Below, piece by piece: positions 26,267-33,858 of a DNA stretch of 36,467 nucleotides. Position 1 is the first letter of the stretch. Every line of letters begins with the position of its first letter. The notes below the pieces were generated by a model. It was given only the letters and a program-made list of their open reading frames with translations. It was not told the DNA's origin and made no database searches. Location: contig CACENO010000011.1 in the NCBI GenBank assembly GCA_902560875.1, forward strand, positions 1 to 36,467, given 5' to 3'. This DNA comes from an uncultured Prochlorococcus sp. Lineage in GTDB: Bacteria > Cyanobacteriota > Cyanobacteriia > PCC-6307 > Cyanobiaceae. A program made the position numbers and the translations under genes.

Positions 26267-26590
26267 ATGGAATTAAGTACTAAAACTCGCATCGAGTCTC
26301 TAATTAATTCAAGTCCAATAATGGTTTTCATGAAAGGAACGAAGCTCATGCCTCAATGCGGGTTTTCTAATAATGTTGTTCAGATTTTGAATGCTCTTGG
26401 AATGAGTTTTGAGACTTTTGATGTGCTATCGGATGTGGAAATTCGTCAAGGGATTAAGGATTACTCAAATTGGCCAACTATTCCTCAGGTTTATCTGAAA
26501 GGAGAGTTCTTAGGTGGATCTGACATCCTTATTGAGATGTATAACTCAGGAGAACTACTTGAAAAGCTTGAAATTGCTTTGGCGTCATAA
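26267..26590 (+). CDS. grxD: Monothiol glutaredoxin (CGFS, Grx4 type)
   Basis: A 107-residue glutaredoxin with active site PQCGFSNNVV (Cys31), the FMKGTKLMPQ start, and the WPTIPQVYLKGEFLGGSDIL glutathione-binding and cis-proline region. CGFS glutaredoxins carry glutathione-ligated [2Fe-2S] clusters and pass them to apoproteins; with BolA they act in iron sensing or storage. Its short distance to bolA and shared strand support co-expression. Its stop faces the stop of the DUF6761-like gene 22 bases away. Confidence 0.95.
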   Translation: MELSTKTRIESLINSSPIMVFMKGTKLMPQCGFSNNVVQILNALGMSFETFDVLSDVEIRQGIKDYSNWPTIPQVYLKGEFLGGSDILIEMYNSGELLEKLEIALAS

Positions 26591-26619
26591 GTTAAAAATT
26601 GTTTACGCTTTTTAAACTT
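26589..26619. terminator. Weak AT-rich bidirectional terminator
   Basis: AAGTT-AAAAA pairs with TTTTTAAACTT (one bulge) around GTTTACGC between the convergent grxD and DUF6761-like stops. The A and T tracts on both sides suit termination in both directions, but the stem is almost all A-T. Confidence 0.35.
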
Positions 26620-26878
26620 GTTTCTTGAAAAATAGGTTGCTTATCTCACCATCAGGTCCGATGAAGCTTGAAGGATCGAGTATCCATCTCTCAATAAGCA
26701 GTTCCAATTTCTCTTGTTCTTTTCGTTCTAACTGCCCACAATTTCTCAACGCATGCAAATAACCATCGGCATATAGCCTTAGTTCTGAAGGGTTGTGATA
26801 GTTGCTTGTTAGCGCCTGACATGCATCACAAAGGGATTGAAAATGCCTTATAGCATGTGGATGGTCAAGAGTTGTCAT
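26612..26878 (-). CDS. DUF6761-type cyanobacterial protein (88 aa)
   Basis: A small helical protein matching my memory of the cyanobacterial DUF6761 family: an N-terminal AIRHFQSLCDA helix, the LRLYADGYLHALRNCGQLE core and a C-terminal ILDPSSFIGP segment. There is no membrane helix or signal peptide, so it should be cytoplasmic. Its role is unknown. It is divergent from the response regulator with 64 bases between the starts and convergent with grxD. Confidence 0.75.
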   Translation of the reverse strand: MTTLDHPHAIRHFQSLCDACQALTSNYHNPSELRLYADGYLHALRNCGQLERKEQEKLELLIERWILDPSSFIGPDGEISNLFFKKQV

Positions 26879-26942
26879 GGATTGAGAGCAAGACAGTCTC
26901 TTTCAACAGCTTGCCATGGCATTGCTTTAGCTTAAGGGGACT

Positions 26943-27716
26943 GTGTTATGGCATGTGACCTCTATTCCTTCAGATTTGCTTTCAAATGAGCAAGATTCCT
27001 CTGCTTCATTGGGGATGCTTGCTTCACAGTCCACAACACAAAACCCCTCCAAGGTTCTTGTTGTTGAGCCTCATCCCACCCTTCGTACTGTCCTTGCGCA
27101 GCGATTAAGGCAAGATGGGCATCTGACTGCTGCTGTTGCATCTGGGATAGAGGCTGTAGATCTTTGTAGGGATCAAACACCAGATCTATTGGTATGCGCA
27201 GAGGTCTTGGACCAAAGTTCAGCTATAAGACTTGCTCAGCAATTAGGTTGTTTATTAATTGTTCTCACGGCCCGATCAGGAGTTGAACCTTTGGTAGGGC
27301 TTTTGGATGATGGGGCTGATGACGTCCTTCGCAAACCATTTGGACTTGAAGAGTTGGCTGCTCGTTGCAGAACACTTTTAAAAAGAGGTCGGATAGGTTT
27401 GCAGGAGCGAGTTACTGTTGGCCCCTTAGAAGTTCATTTATTACTGAGACAAGTAACTTTGCGTGAAAAGCCTGTCGAATTAAGCCCACGAGAGTTTGCG
27501 CTCTTATGTGCGTTATTGATGCCTCCAGGAATGGTTCGTAGTCGTCAGGAACTTTTAAGGATGGCATGGCCTCCATTTAGTGGGGGACCTCGATCTGTAG
27601 ATACACAGGTGCTTACTCTTCGTAGAAAATTAGAACAAGCTGGACTAGGAGAAGGCGGCGGAATTACAACTGTTAGACAACAAGGTTATCGTTTTAGCTT
27701 AGATATTCTGGCTTAA
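26943..27716 (+). CDS. OmpR-type response regulator with degenerate receiver
   Basis: DNA-binding regulator of 257 residues with a receiver domain (about 36-150) and a winged-helix OmpR/PhoB output domain (about 157-255; VELSPREFALLCALL, RSRQELLRMAWP, RSVDTQVLTLRRKLE, TTVRQQGYRF). The receiver keeps the switch threonine (LTAR, T109) and lysine (RKPFG, K131), but the phospho-acceptor site reads PDLLVCAEVLD with alanine at 86 in place of Asp, and the acidic pair is EP (42-43). It is therefore unlikely to be phosphorylated in the usual way. GTG at 26943 is used; another GTG at 26955 is possible. A hairpin terminator follows the stop directly. No kinase is nearby. Confidence 0.88.
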   Translation: MLWHVTSIPSDLLSNEQDSSASLGMLASQSTTQNPSKVLVVEPHPTLRTVLAQRLRQDGHLTAAVASGIEAVDLCRDQTPDLLVCAEVLDQSSAIRLAQQLGCLLIVLTARSGVEPLVGLLDDGADDVLRKPFGLEELAARCRTLLKRGRIGLQERVTVGPLEVHLLLRQVTLREKPVELSPREFALLCALLMPPGMVRSRQELLRMAWPPFSGGPRSVDTQVLTLRRKLEQAGLGEGGGITTVRQQGYRFSLDILA

Positions 27717-27722
27717 TTTTCT

Positions 27723-27754
27723 AATCAATATCAGTTTGATATTGGTTTCATTTT
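27723..27754 (+). terminator. Rho-independent terminator of the response regulator gene
   Basis: AATCAATATC and GATATTGGTT form a 10-bp stem (one G-U pair) with loop AGTTT, followed by TCATTTT, beginning six bases after the regulator stop. Confidence 0.65.
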
Positions 27755-27896
27755 AAGATTAACCATTCATATGTGAATAAGAAAAAGATTATATTTCTTA
27801 GGGAAAAACCTTATTCATAGAAAGAAAGTTGCATATTTTTTTAATCTCAAAAATTATTTGCTTTATATGGAAATGTTTTTATTTTATATTTCTCCT

Positions 27897-29450
27897 TTAA
27901 CTAGGTAGAGACCAAGAGTTAATTCCTAATTGTGCTCCAATTTTATGAGCACAAGCATATCCACTGAAGGCAACTGCATTTAAACCTTGACCAGGGAAGC
28001 ATGAGTCACCTACACAAAATAAATCTTTGATATTTGTAGTATTGAAAGGCATTGGTAGTAGACCAGGTAATCGCATTGACGGTATCGGACCATAGCTACC
28101 TTGATGACGCCCAAGGAAACGACGATGACTTCTAGGGGTGCCAATTTCTTTATGAGTAATTGAGTTACTTATCCCTGGAAAAATTCTTTCTAATTTTGCG
28201 ATTAACTGATTTGCACATAAATTCTTTTTTTCATTATAAGCTGATGGACTTAAACCTTCCCATTCTTTCATAGACGATGGTGTAAATGTGTGTACAATAT
28301 GATTTCCTTCAGGAGCTAATGAATTATCTAATAACGTAGGAATTGAAACAAATGCTACTCCTTGTTCAGCTTCCATATCTCCCCAGTCTTCTAAAACTAA
28401 ATGATGACAGTGTGTGTTCTTAGGGATTAAAGAATCTTTCACACCAAGGTGTAGGGAGAGAAAAGAAGATGATGGGATATAACGCTTTCTCCATGTGTGT
28501 TCAGATTTTGGAGTTTGCTTTAAATCTATTAAAGGTTTTTTGCATCCTTCTCCTCCAAATGTGTCCCATCGAGTGGCATTTGAAATTATTTTTAATGCAT
28601 TAATCGTTTCTCCATTTGCAAGTTCAACGCCTACAGCTCTTTCACCTTCTAAGAGTATCTTTGTGACCCTAGATTTGTACCTTATCTCTCCACTATTATT
28701 CCTTAAGCCCTCTACAAGTTTTTCTGCAATTACCCCTACTCCTCCTTTCGGATAATTGATCCCCCCAGAATGACGATCAGAAAAAACCATACCAGCATTT
28801 ATCATTGGAGTTTGATCTGCTGGCATTACAGACCAGCAAAAACATTCAATATCAATAAATTTCAATAACTTAGGGTCTTTAATAAAGCGTCTTGCGATAC
28901 TTCCTACATTTACTGGTAACCATCTTGCCAACCCTAAACAAGAGATTGGAGACTTTAAGAAGACTTTCATTAAATATAGAGGATCCTCAATTGATAGCAA
29001 TGGCATAGAATCTAGACAATTAAAGACTTGCCAGCAAACATCATAAAAACGTTTAATCCCATAAGCTTCATGAGGGAAAATGCAGATTAAATCTGATATG
29101 AATTCTTGGTAATTTCGATTCACTGCTATTTCTAAATTCTCAGGTAGGTGATAAGCAAGTTGAACTGGATCAGGCAAAGTTTCAACCTTTTCTCCTACAT
29201 CAGCTAGTGCACGTGTAAGTAAATTTGTATAACCCTTTTTACCAAAACCAAAAATCATTGAAGCTCCAACATCAAATGTATATCCACTCCTTCGAAAAGA
29301 ACCACCACTGCCTCCAGGGATCGTATAACGCTCTAAAACAAGGACTTTTGCTCCCTTAGCGGCTAATTGGGTTGCGGTAACTAAACCACCTAGTCCTGAT
29401 CCAATTACGATTGCATCCCAGTGGTTTTTATTTTTGAGAGTTTGATCCAT
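27897..29450 (-). CDS. crtH: Carotenoid isomerase (prolycopene isomerase) CrtH
   Basis: FAD-dependent enzyme that converts poly-cis lycopene to all-trans lycopene for carotenoid synthesis. The 517-residue protein starts with the dinucleotide-binding motif AIVIGSGLGGLVTATQLA and the following LVLERYTIPGGSGGSF, then FDVGASMIFGFG. The C-terminus has FCVGDSCFPGQGLNAVAFSG, the usual CrtISO/CrtI-type FAD segment. It should be bound to thylakoid or plasma membrane. A tandem 20-base repeat lies just upstream of its ATG. crtH follows trmFO on the same strand with 89 bases between. Confidence 0.92.
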   Translation of the reverse strand: MDQTLKNKNHWDAIVIGSGLGGLVTATQLAAKGAKVLVLERYTIPGGSGGSFRRSGYTFDVGASMIFGFGKKGYTNLLTRALADVGEKVETLPDPVQLAYHLPENLEIAVNRNYQEFISDLICIFPHEAYGIKRFYDVCWQVFNCLDSMPLLSIEDPLYLMKVFLKSPISCLGLARWLPVNVGSIARRFIKDPKLLKFIDIECFCWSVMPADQTPMINAGMVFSDRHSGGINYPKGGVGVIAEKLVEGLRNNSGEIRYKSRVTKILLEGERAVGVELANGETINALKIISNATRWDTFGGEGCKKPLIDLKQTPKSEHTWRKRYIPSSSFLSLHLGVKDSLIPKNTHCHHLVLEDWGDMEAEQGVAFVSIPTLLDNSLAPEGNHIVHTFTPSSMKEWEGLSPSAYNEKKNLCANQLIAKLERIFPGISNSITHKEIGTPRSHRRFLGRHQGSYGPIPSMRLPGLLPMPFNTTNIKDLFCVGDSCFPGQGLNAVAFSGYACAHKIGAQLGINSWSLPS

Positions 29451-29476
29451 ATCTTTTAATTAACTTCTGTAGATAA

Positions 29477-29516
29477 AATGTTCACAAGTAATCTTAAATG
29501 TTCAAGAGTAATCTTA
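29477..29516. repeat. Tandem 20-bp repeat in the crtH upstream region
   Basis: Two back-to-back copies: AATGTTCACAAGTAATCTTA (29477-29496) and AATGTTCAAGAGTAATCTTA (29497-29516), differing at two positions. They sit between the trmFO stop (29540) and the crtH start (29450), 26 to 66 bases before that start, where a promoter or leader would be. Confidence 0.85.
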
Positions 29517-29539
29517 GAAATCGAGTCAGAAATTATTTG

Positions 29540-30952
29540 TTATTTGTTTTGATGTGTTGTTAAGGGTGGTTTTTTAATTGCAGACACGAGATCATTAAGG
29601 GAACGGTCCCTATATGCACCATATCGTTGCCGCTTGTTCTTTATTTTTTCAGGAAGCTCAGGTAAGAGACCAAAATTTGCAGGCATTGGTTGAAAATGAT
29701 TTCTACTTTTCACACTCTTATTGTTGTTAGCGGTACTGGTGACAAAATTGGCTAGTGCTCCAATCATTGTCGTAGGAGGAAGGCTTATTGGATTGCGATT
29801 CATTGCTAATAAAGCAGCATTTGTGCCAGCAAGCCATCCTCCTGCCACTGCTGCGGCATATCCTTCTGTACCTGTGATTTGACCAGCTGCCAAAAGATTA
29901 GACCTCTTCCTAAATTGTAGAGTTGGAGACAAGAGTTTTGGTGACTCCAGGAAGGTGTTTCTATGCATGACTCCAAATCGAACAAATTCTGCATCTTCCA
30001 AACCTGGAATCATTTGAAAAACTCGCTTTTGTTCCCCCCATTTCAAATTAGTTTGAAAGCCAACCAAGTTCCATAGGCGGCCTGCTTTGTCTTCTTGACG
30101 CAACTGGACTACAGCATATGGCCGCTTCTCTCTACGTAAATCTTTATTTTGCAAGTCGCCCCATCTCTCATCCCAAAGGCCTATAGGTTTAAGGGGGCCG
30201 TAGCGCATTGTTTCTTCACCTCGACGAGCCAACTCTTCGATTGGTAGGCATCCTTCAAAGTAAATAGCCTGTTCTTTTTCAAAACTTTTTAATTCTGCTA
30301 TCTCCGCTTTAAGCAAGGCTTCTCGAAAAGAAAAATATTGCTCTTTATCTAGAGGACAATTAATGTAGTCAGCATCTCCTTTGTCGTAGCGGCTAGCACG
30401 AAAAGATATTGATAAGTTTATGCTTTCCCCTGTAATGATTGGGCTAGCAGCATCAAAAAAGTGGCATTCTTCAAGGCCTGTAAATTGTCTTATCTCTTCT
30501 GCTAGATCATCACTTGTAAGGGGACCAGTAGCAATGATAGTCACATTTTCTTCATTCGGTAATTCTTTAAGCTCACATCTTTCAATAGTAATTAAAGGAT
30601 GAGATTGAAGGATTTCTGTTAAACTTTTACTGAATTGACTTCTGTCAACAGCAAGAGCCCCGCCTGCTGGAACTGCATACTGATCAGCGGTAGCAATAAC
30701 TAAAGATTTCAATTCTCTGAGCTCAGCTTGTAATAAGCCTGCTGCTCGATCACTGTTTAATGCCCCAAAACTATTACTGCAGACAAGCTCGGCAAAATCA
30801 CTGGTGTGATGAGCAGGTGTTGAGGAAACTGGACGCATTTCTACCAGCTTGACTTTGATGCCGGCTTTAGCGACTTGCCAGGCTGCTTCTGTCCCAGCCA
30901 AACCTGCTCCAATAATTAAAACGCTTTTCGAAGAGGGCAAAGCATTAATCAC
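29540..30952 (-). CDS. trmFO: Folate/FAD-dependent tRNA (uracil-54) methyltransferase TrmFO
   Basis: Methylates U54 in the T-loop of tRNAs using methylenetetrahydrofolate and FADH2 (formerly Gid). The 470-residue protein opens with the FAD motif [18 protein letters not shown] and LVEMRP, followed by [18 protein letters not shown], the catalytic cysteine region [25 protein letters not shown] and the C-terminal [20 protein letters not shown]. All hallmarks are intact. It is upstream of crtH on the same strand and divergent from tRNA-Lys, itself a likely substrate. Confidence 0.95.
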   Translation of the reverse strand: MINALPSSKSVLIIGAGLAGTEAAWQVAKAGIKVKLVEMRPVSSTPAHHTSDFAELVCSNSFGALNSDRAAGLLQAELRELKSLVIATADQYAVPAGGALAVDRSQFSKSLTEILQSHPLITIERCELKELPNEENVTIIATGPLTSDDLAEEIRQFTGLEECHFFDAASPIITGESINLSISFRASRYDKGDADYINCPLDKEQYFSFREALLKAEIAELKSFEKEQAIYFEGCLPIEELARRGEETMRYGPLKPIGLWDERWGDLQNKDLRREKRPYAVVQLRQEDKAGRLWNLVGFQTNLKWGEQKRVFQMIPGLEDAEFVRFGVMHRNTFLESPKLLSPTLQFRKRSNLLAAGQITGTEGYAAAVAGGWLAGTNAALLAMNRNPISLPPTTMIGALANFVTSTANNNKSVKSRNHFQPMPANFGLLPELPEKIKNKRQRYGAYRDRSLNDLVSAIKKPPLTTHQNK

Positions 30953-31056
30953 TTTGAATAGATCTTAATTTGATTTTGAACAGGACGAAAAGTATTGATT
31001 TAAGGACTGTTTGATGTTTGAAAAGGCATTAACGATTTAATTAAGGTAGGCAGCAT

Positions 31057-31062
31057 GATAAT
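31057..31062 (+). promoter_or_regulatory. Possible -10 box for tRNA-Lys
   Basis: GATAAT preceded by T (TGATAAT) lies 21 bases before the tRNA 5' end, a suitable distance for a sigma-70-type -10 box. No good -35 is seen at 17 bases, so this is tentative. Confidence 0.3.
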
Positions 31063-31083
31063 TTCCATGCGGTACATCAATAA

Positions 31084-31155
31084 GGGTCGCTAGCTCAGCG
31101 GTAGAGCATCCGGCTTTTAACCGGCTGGTCCTGAGTTCGAATCTCAGGCGACCCA
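31084..31155 (+). tRNA. tRNA-Lys (anticodon TTT)
   Basis: Seventy-two bases fold as a standard cloverleaf: acceptor GGGTCGC/GCGACCC, D stem GCTC/GAGC, anticodon stem TCCGG/CCGGC with loop CTTTTAA (anticodon TTT at 34-36), a 5-base variable loop and T stem CTGAG/CTCAG with loop TTCGAAT. The outer anticodon-stem pair (27-43) is a T-C mismatch. The 3' CCA is not encoded. It marks the boundary between the housekeeping block and the small-gene tract downstream, and a terminator follows. Confidence 0.96.
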
Positions 31156-31177
31156 TTCAGGACAAATCTCTTTCTCG

Positions 31178-31199
31178 GCAAAACATTTTTTGCTTTTTT
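31178..31199 (+). terminator. Rho-independent terminator of tRNA-Lys
   Basis: GCAAAA and TTTTGC form a 6-bp stem with a CATT loop, followed by six T. It starts 23 bases after the tRNA 3' end. Confidence 0.7.
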
Positions 31200-31355
31200 C
31201 AACTCTCCACTCATGCTGAGGATCATGTGGTAGCAAGGTTTGTGGTTGATAAAAAAAAATTGCTGCTTTCTTTCTAAAGCTATGATTTATTTGGAGAGCA
31301 CTTGAGATTTGAGGTTTTTAAAATCTATAAGCTTGTTTCTCTATTCTTTTGAGAT

Positions 31356-31366
31356 GGGGGGGGGGG
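31356..31366. repeat. Homopolymer of eleven G
   Basis: Eleven consecutive G residues, about 100 bases upstream of the 44-residue membrane protein gene. Long G runs are prone to slippage during replication and to sequencing error. Confidence 0.85.
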
Positions 31367-31469
31367 AGCAAAGGTGCGTATCGACCTGATTTGTATTTTT
31401 GTCTTAAAACTACTTGCACTTTTAAGTGAACGTCTTAGTAAAGTGGAACTCATTTAATAGATTTTTTTA

Positions 31470-31604
31470 ATGCTTTTTGGATTCTCGAAGAAGCAGCTTG
31501 TTGGCTGGGGTCTTTTAGCTACTGGAGCCAAAGTTGCCTTTGGTCTTTGGCTCTTCGATCTTTTAGGATGGAGCCTGCCATGGAGTGGACTTACTTTAAA
31601 TTAA
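31470..31604 (+). CDS. Small hydrophobic membrane protein (44 aa)
   Basis: A hand-translated frame from ATG 31470 to TAA 31602. The peptide begins MLFGFSKKQLVGWGLLATGA and continues with an uninterrupted hydrophobic, tryptophan-containing stretch (AFGLWLFDLLGWSLPWSG). It looks like a small single- or double-pass membrane protein, as found attached to photosynthetic or respiratory complexes, but I recognise no specific family. GC content is higher and codon choice more normal than in the flanking AT-rich DNA, which supports coding. No strong Shine-Dalgarno is present. Confidence 0.65.
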   Translation: MLFGFSKKQLVGWGLLATGAKVAFGLWLFDLLGWSLPWSGLTLN

Positions 31605-31843
31605 AATTCACTATATAATTTTATTTAAAGTATACTATTCTAGCCACCTGTTGATTAGTCATTGGCGTTATTTCTTTCCTTTGGCTAAAGTTAATATCAT
31701 TAAATACTATTTATAGTATGATGCGCTACAGATGGTATTATGTTCCTAGCGTCCTATGAAATGTACTATAATTTAATTTAGTAATTACGATGATATTCTA
31801 GTGATATTTTTCTTTCTTAGATTTTTATATTTGCATTAAATTC

Positions 31844-32170
31844 ATGATAGCAGTTGCTTTTTTACCATTAATCTTTTTTCTATCTCCACAAAGCATGAAA
31901 GCTGGTTTGGATAAATATACGTTCTTAGATAAAATTGGAGATTGGACTGTTGAGCGTAAATATGACTCAGAAGACAATGATATTTTATGCCGTGCTTCGA
32001 TTCTTAAATATGGTAGTTGGTTTGGAGCACGCATTAGACTTAATCAAGATGATTTATTGGTAATTCCTAAAAGTCTTAAGAGCAAAAATAAGATTAGCAA
32101 ATTAGATTTAGAGAAAGTAAAAAAAACTCTTGAGATTTGCCGATCTGGACTATTTTATCTTCCTGATTGA
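31844..32170 (+). CDS. Small secreted protein of unknown function (108 aa)
   Basis: The N-terminus is a signal-peptide-like hydrophobic stretch (IAVAFLPLIFFLSPQSMKA), with cleavage probably after MKA. The mature part is polar with two cysteines (DILCRASI and LEICRSG), which could form one disulfide. The segment from TFLDKIGDWTVERKYD to SLKSKNKISKLDL reads as a compact small domain. I know no family. It lies in the low-density tract after tRNA-Lys; the upstream 240 bases are AT-rich, with a TATAAT at 31768-31773 as a possible promoter. Confidence 0.6.
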   Translation: MIAVAFLPLIFFLSPQSMKAGLDKYTFLDKIGDWTVERKYDSEDNDILCRASILKYGSWFGARIRLNQDDLLVIPKSLKSKNKISKLDLEKVKKTLEICRSGLFYLPD

Positions 32171-32565
32171 AATTTAATTTATTATTTTAGTGTCTATTGG
32201 ATCTCATGATCTAAACTTTCAAGTTATTAATAGCCAATTTAAAATTTGATCTATAGTTTCGAAAAACTATTGCCATCAAGGAATCTTGAAGCATGTTATT
32301 TGATTGCTTATAATGGAGAATAATATAATTTATATCATTTTATTTTTTTTGTGGCATGTTAAATTTCTTTTGGAAATAGTTTTTACTACATATGCTAAAA
32401 TTTACTATTAGCGATTAGAACTGTATACATTCTCTTCGCAGAGAAAGATAAGGGACCATTATTCCTCTTTTAATAGTGCACTCAATAAGTCTCCTAAAAT
32501 CTTTAAGGACGCTAATATCTAGGTGTTAATTAACTTTGGTGACATCAAAAAAGAAGGAAGGAACT
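32171..32565. other. AT-rich non-coding stretch
   Basis: Nearly 400 bases with no convincing gene. A TATAAT occurs at 32309-32314. A perfect hairpin (TTCTCT/AGAGAA, loop TCGC) lies at 32430-32445 with no T tract. The last part is the leader of the next gene. Confidence 0.5.
32554..32561 (+). promoter_or_regulatory. Shine-Dalgarno site deciding the start at 32566
   Basis: AAGGAAGG lies four bases before ATG 32566. A TTG ten codons upstream extends the frame but has no such site, so ATG 32566 is preferred. Confidence 0.6.
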
Positions 32566-32892
32566 ATGGGAATGGACAAAAAATCTGGCGCAATCACAAA
32601 GGCCAAGAACAATTGGTTGTGGCGTTGGGCCGAACCTGAAAGCACTCCCACAGTTTTGCCAAAGTCAAGAACTGAAAGATTGGCACTTCAGGCAAAACTT
32701 GCCAATGTTGATGCTGAACGGGCAATGAGTCGTGCATATCAAATTGAATTAACAAGGACTAAGGCAGTTGGCGAGGCAATGTTTAAGTCTGGGAAGGCTC
32801 TTCGTTATAGCTTGGCTAGTACAGCACGACAAATTCTTTTAAGAACTGAGGCTGCAAGGCGTGAATTTGAGCCAGGCTACCGAAATAAATAA
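32566..32892 (+). CDS. Basic helical protein of unknown function (108 aa)
   Basis: I do not recognise a family. The N-terminal third is basic with a tryptophan cluster (KNNWLWRWAEPEST); the rest is a long, alanine- and arginine-rich helix-prone region (TERLALQAKLANVDAERAMS, then KAVGEAMFKSGKALRYSLAS) that could form a coiled coil. No signal peptide or membrane helix is seen. The strong Shine-Dalgarno and normal codon use make it a convincing gene. Its base composition is richer in G+C than the neighbouring gaps. Confidence 0.75.
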   Translation: MGMDKKSGAITKAKNNWLWRWAEPESTPTVLPKSRTERLALQAKLANVDAERAMSRAYQIELTRTKAVGEAMFKSGKALRYSLASTARQILLRTEAARREFEPGYRNK

Positions 32893-32992
32893 CCCTATAA
32901 ATGTGTATTCCTTGACACTGTCTTTTTATACTGATTTGGTTGCTTTTTCATGAATAAAGAACTAAATTCTCATTATCTAATGCATAATAAAG

Positions 32993-33127
32993 TTGGATTT
33001 AGCAACAACTCTGATATGGGCTTCAGTTCCATTTGTAATTACAACAGTTTATTTTGGAACTAGAAATGGATATTATGACAGTGATAAGTACGATGGTGAC
33101 GGCTGTGCACATGATGTTCAAAGATAA
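32993..33127 (+). CDS. Small single-pass membrane protein with TTG start (44 aa)
   Basis: Hand-translated from TTG 32993 to TAA 33125. The peptide has an N-terminal membrane helix (LATTLIWASVPFVITTVYFG), then a charged, aspartate/tyrosine-rich tail (NGYYDSDKYDGDGCAHDVQR). The clear division into helix and acidic tail, and the good codon use in an AT-rich surround, argue for a real protein. No ATG or GTG lies in frame upstream before a stop at 32981-32983, and no Shine-Dalgarno is evident. Function unknown; the tail could bind metal or contact a partner. Confidence 0.6.
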   Translation: MDLATTLIWASVPFVITTVYFGTRNGYYDSDKYDGDGCAHDVQR

Positions 33128-33277
33128 AAAATGCTTTAAGAAAACTCTTCTAAATATATTTATATATAATCTTTCATAAATAAGCTTAACTAATTAAGTT
33201 TTACTATTAAGTCTAGTTCTTATTGTTTAATTCTCTATACCTGGTAAAGTTAAATTGACCTAATTAGAATCAAATAC

Positions 33278-33625
33278 TTGATTAAGTGGCCTCCTAATAA
33301 AGCTTGGACTTGTACATCCAAAAGGAATGGATTTCGACATTTTGTTGCCATTAACTATGGCGGCGAAGGAATTAAGAGATGGGTTCTAATGGTATCAGTT
33401 TTAGATGGCAAGGTCAGGTTTATTGTCGATTGGATTGAGCTTATTGATGTATCAAAGTGGCAAAGTGGTTGGATGCAATTATCCAGAGAGGAGGCAAATT
33501 CACCAATGAATGCTGTTAGCTCAGAGGAAATTCACAAGAACCAAACTTGTCTTCATCCTTCAATTGATTCAGGATTACTCGCTCCCTTACGCGAATCTTT
33601 TGTAAGGCCTTGGCTATATGACTAG
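33278..33625 (+). CDS. Tryptophan-rich protein of TIGR02450/DUF2389 type (115 aa)
   Basis: The first 65 residues resemble the small tryptophan-rich TIGR02450 family: KAWTCTSKRNGFRHFVAINY corresponds to the KWTAV...HF start and VRFIVDWIELIDVSKWQSGW to the W-x-x-L...W-x-x-GW end. The 50-residue C-terminal extension (from EEANSPMNAV) is not part of that family as I know it. The only start is TTG 33278. Function unknown; cytoplasmic, with no membrane segment. The family match is from memory and moderate. Confidence 0.65.
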   Translation: MIKWPPNKAWTCTSKRNGFRHFVAINYGGEGIKRWVLMVSVLDGKVRFIVDWIELIDVSKWQSGWMQLSREEANSPMNAVSSEEIHKNQTCLHPSIDSGLLAPLRESFVRPWLYD

Positions 33626-33656
33626 ATTCCTCACTTTAATATCAGGGTAGAACCTT

Positions 33657-33674
33657 CAAGGTATATATACCTTG
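33657..33674. promoter_or_regulatory. Perfect 18-bp palindrome (possible operator)
   Basis: CAAGGTATATATACCTTG is a perfect inverted repeat, 32 bases after the stop of the tryptophan-rich protein and about 185 bases before the HTH gene. Its outer CAAGGT arm can also pair with the ACCTT just before it. No T run follows directly, so an operator or processing site is more likely than a terminator. Confidence 0.5.
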
Positions 33675-33858
33675 CACTCGCCTAGTATTTATCTATTTTT
33701 TGGGAACTTTATTGCTAATTTTTTAGATTCAGCTTTTTATTTAATTGCCATTGTTTGAGGATATGTATTTAGAGTTCATAACCTGATTTGAGAATGTTGT
33801 ATTTACTCTTCCCATAGGAAGAAACTACGTTATTAATAGATAAATCCCATAAGAATTA

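Larger units (their letters stand above)
31156..31469. other. Non-coding gap after tRNA-Lys with 11-G tract
   Basis: About 314 bases without a convincing gene. It holds the tRNA terminator at 31178-31199, a run of nine A at 31251-31259, and a run of eleven G at 31356-31366 that stands out strongly against the AT-rich background. Confidence 0.6.

Noticed and set aside
31144-31310. Minus-strand frame ending inside tRNA-Lys with protein-like C-terminus (HEWRVEKSKKCFAEKEICPE)
   Set aside because: It has no ATG, GTG or usable start before the poly-A run, overlaps the tRNA 3' end and terminator, and its Lys/Glu bias comes from the T-rich terminator region read in antisense.
31825-32034. 69-residue minus-strand frame opposite the secreted protein
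   Set aside because: Antisense to a frame with a clear signal peptide; no ribosome site.
32313-32411. 32-residue hydrophobic frame
   Set aside because: Low-complexity AT-rich DNA gives such peptides by chance; the TATAAT overlaps the start and no ribosome site is seen.
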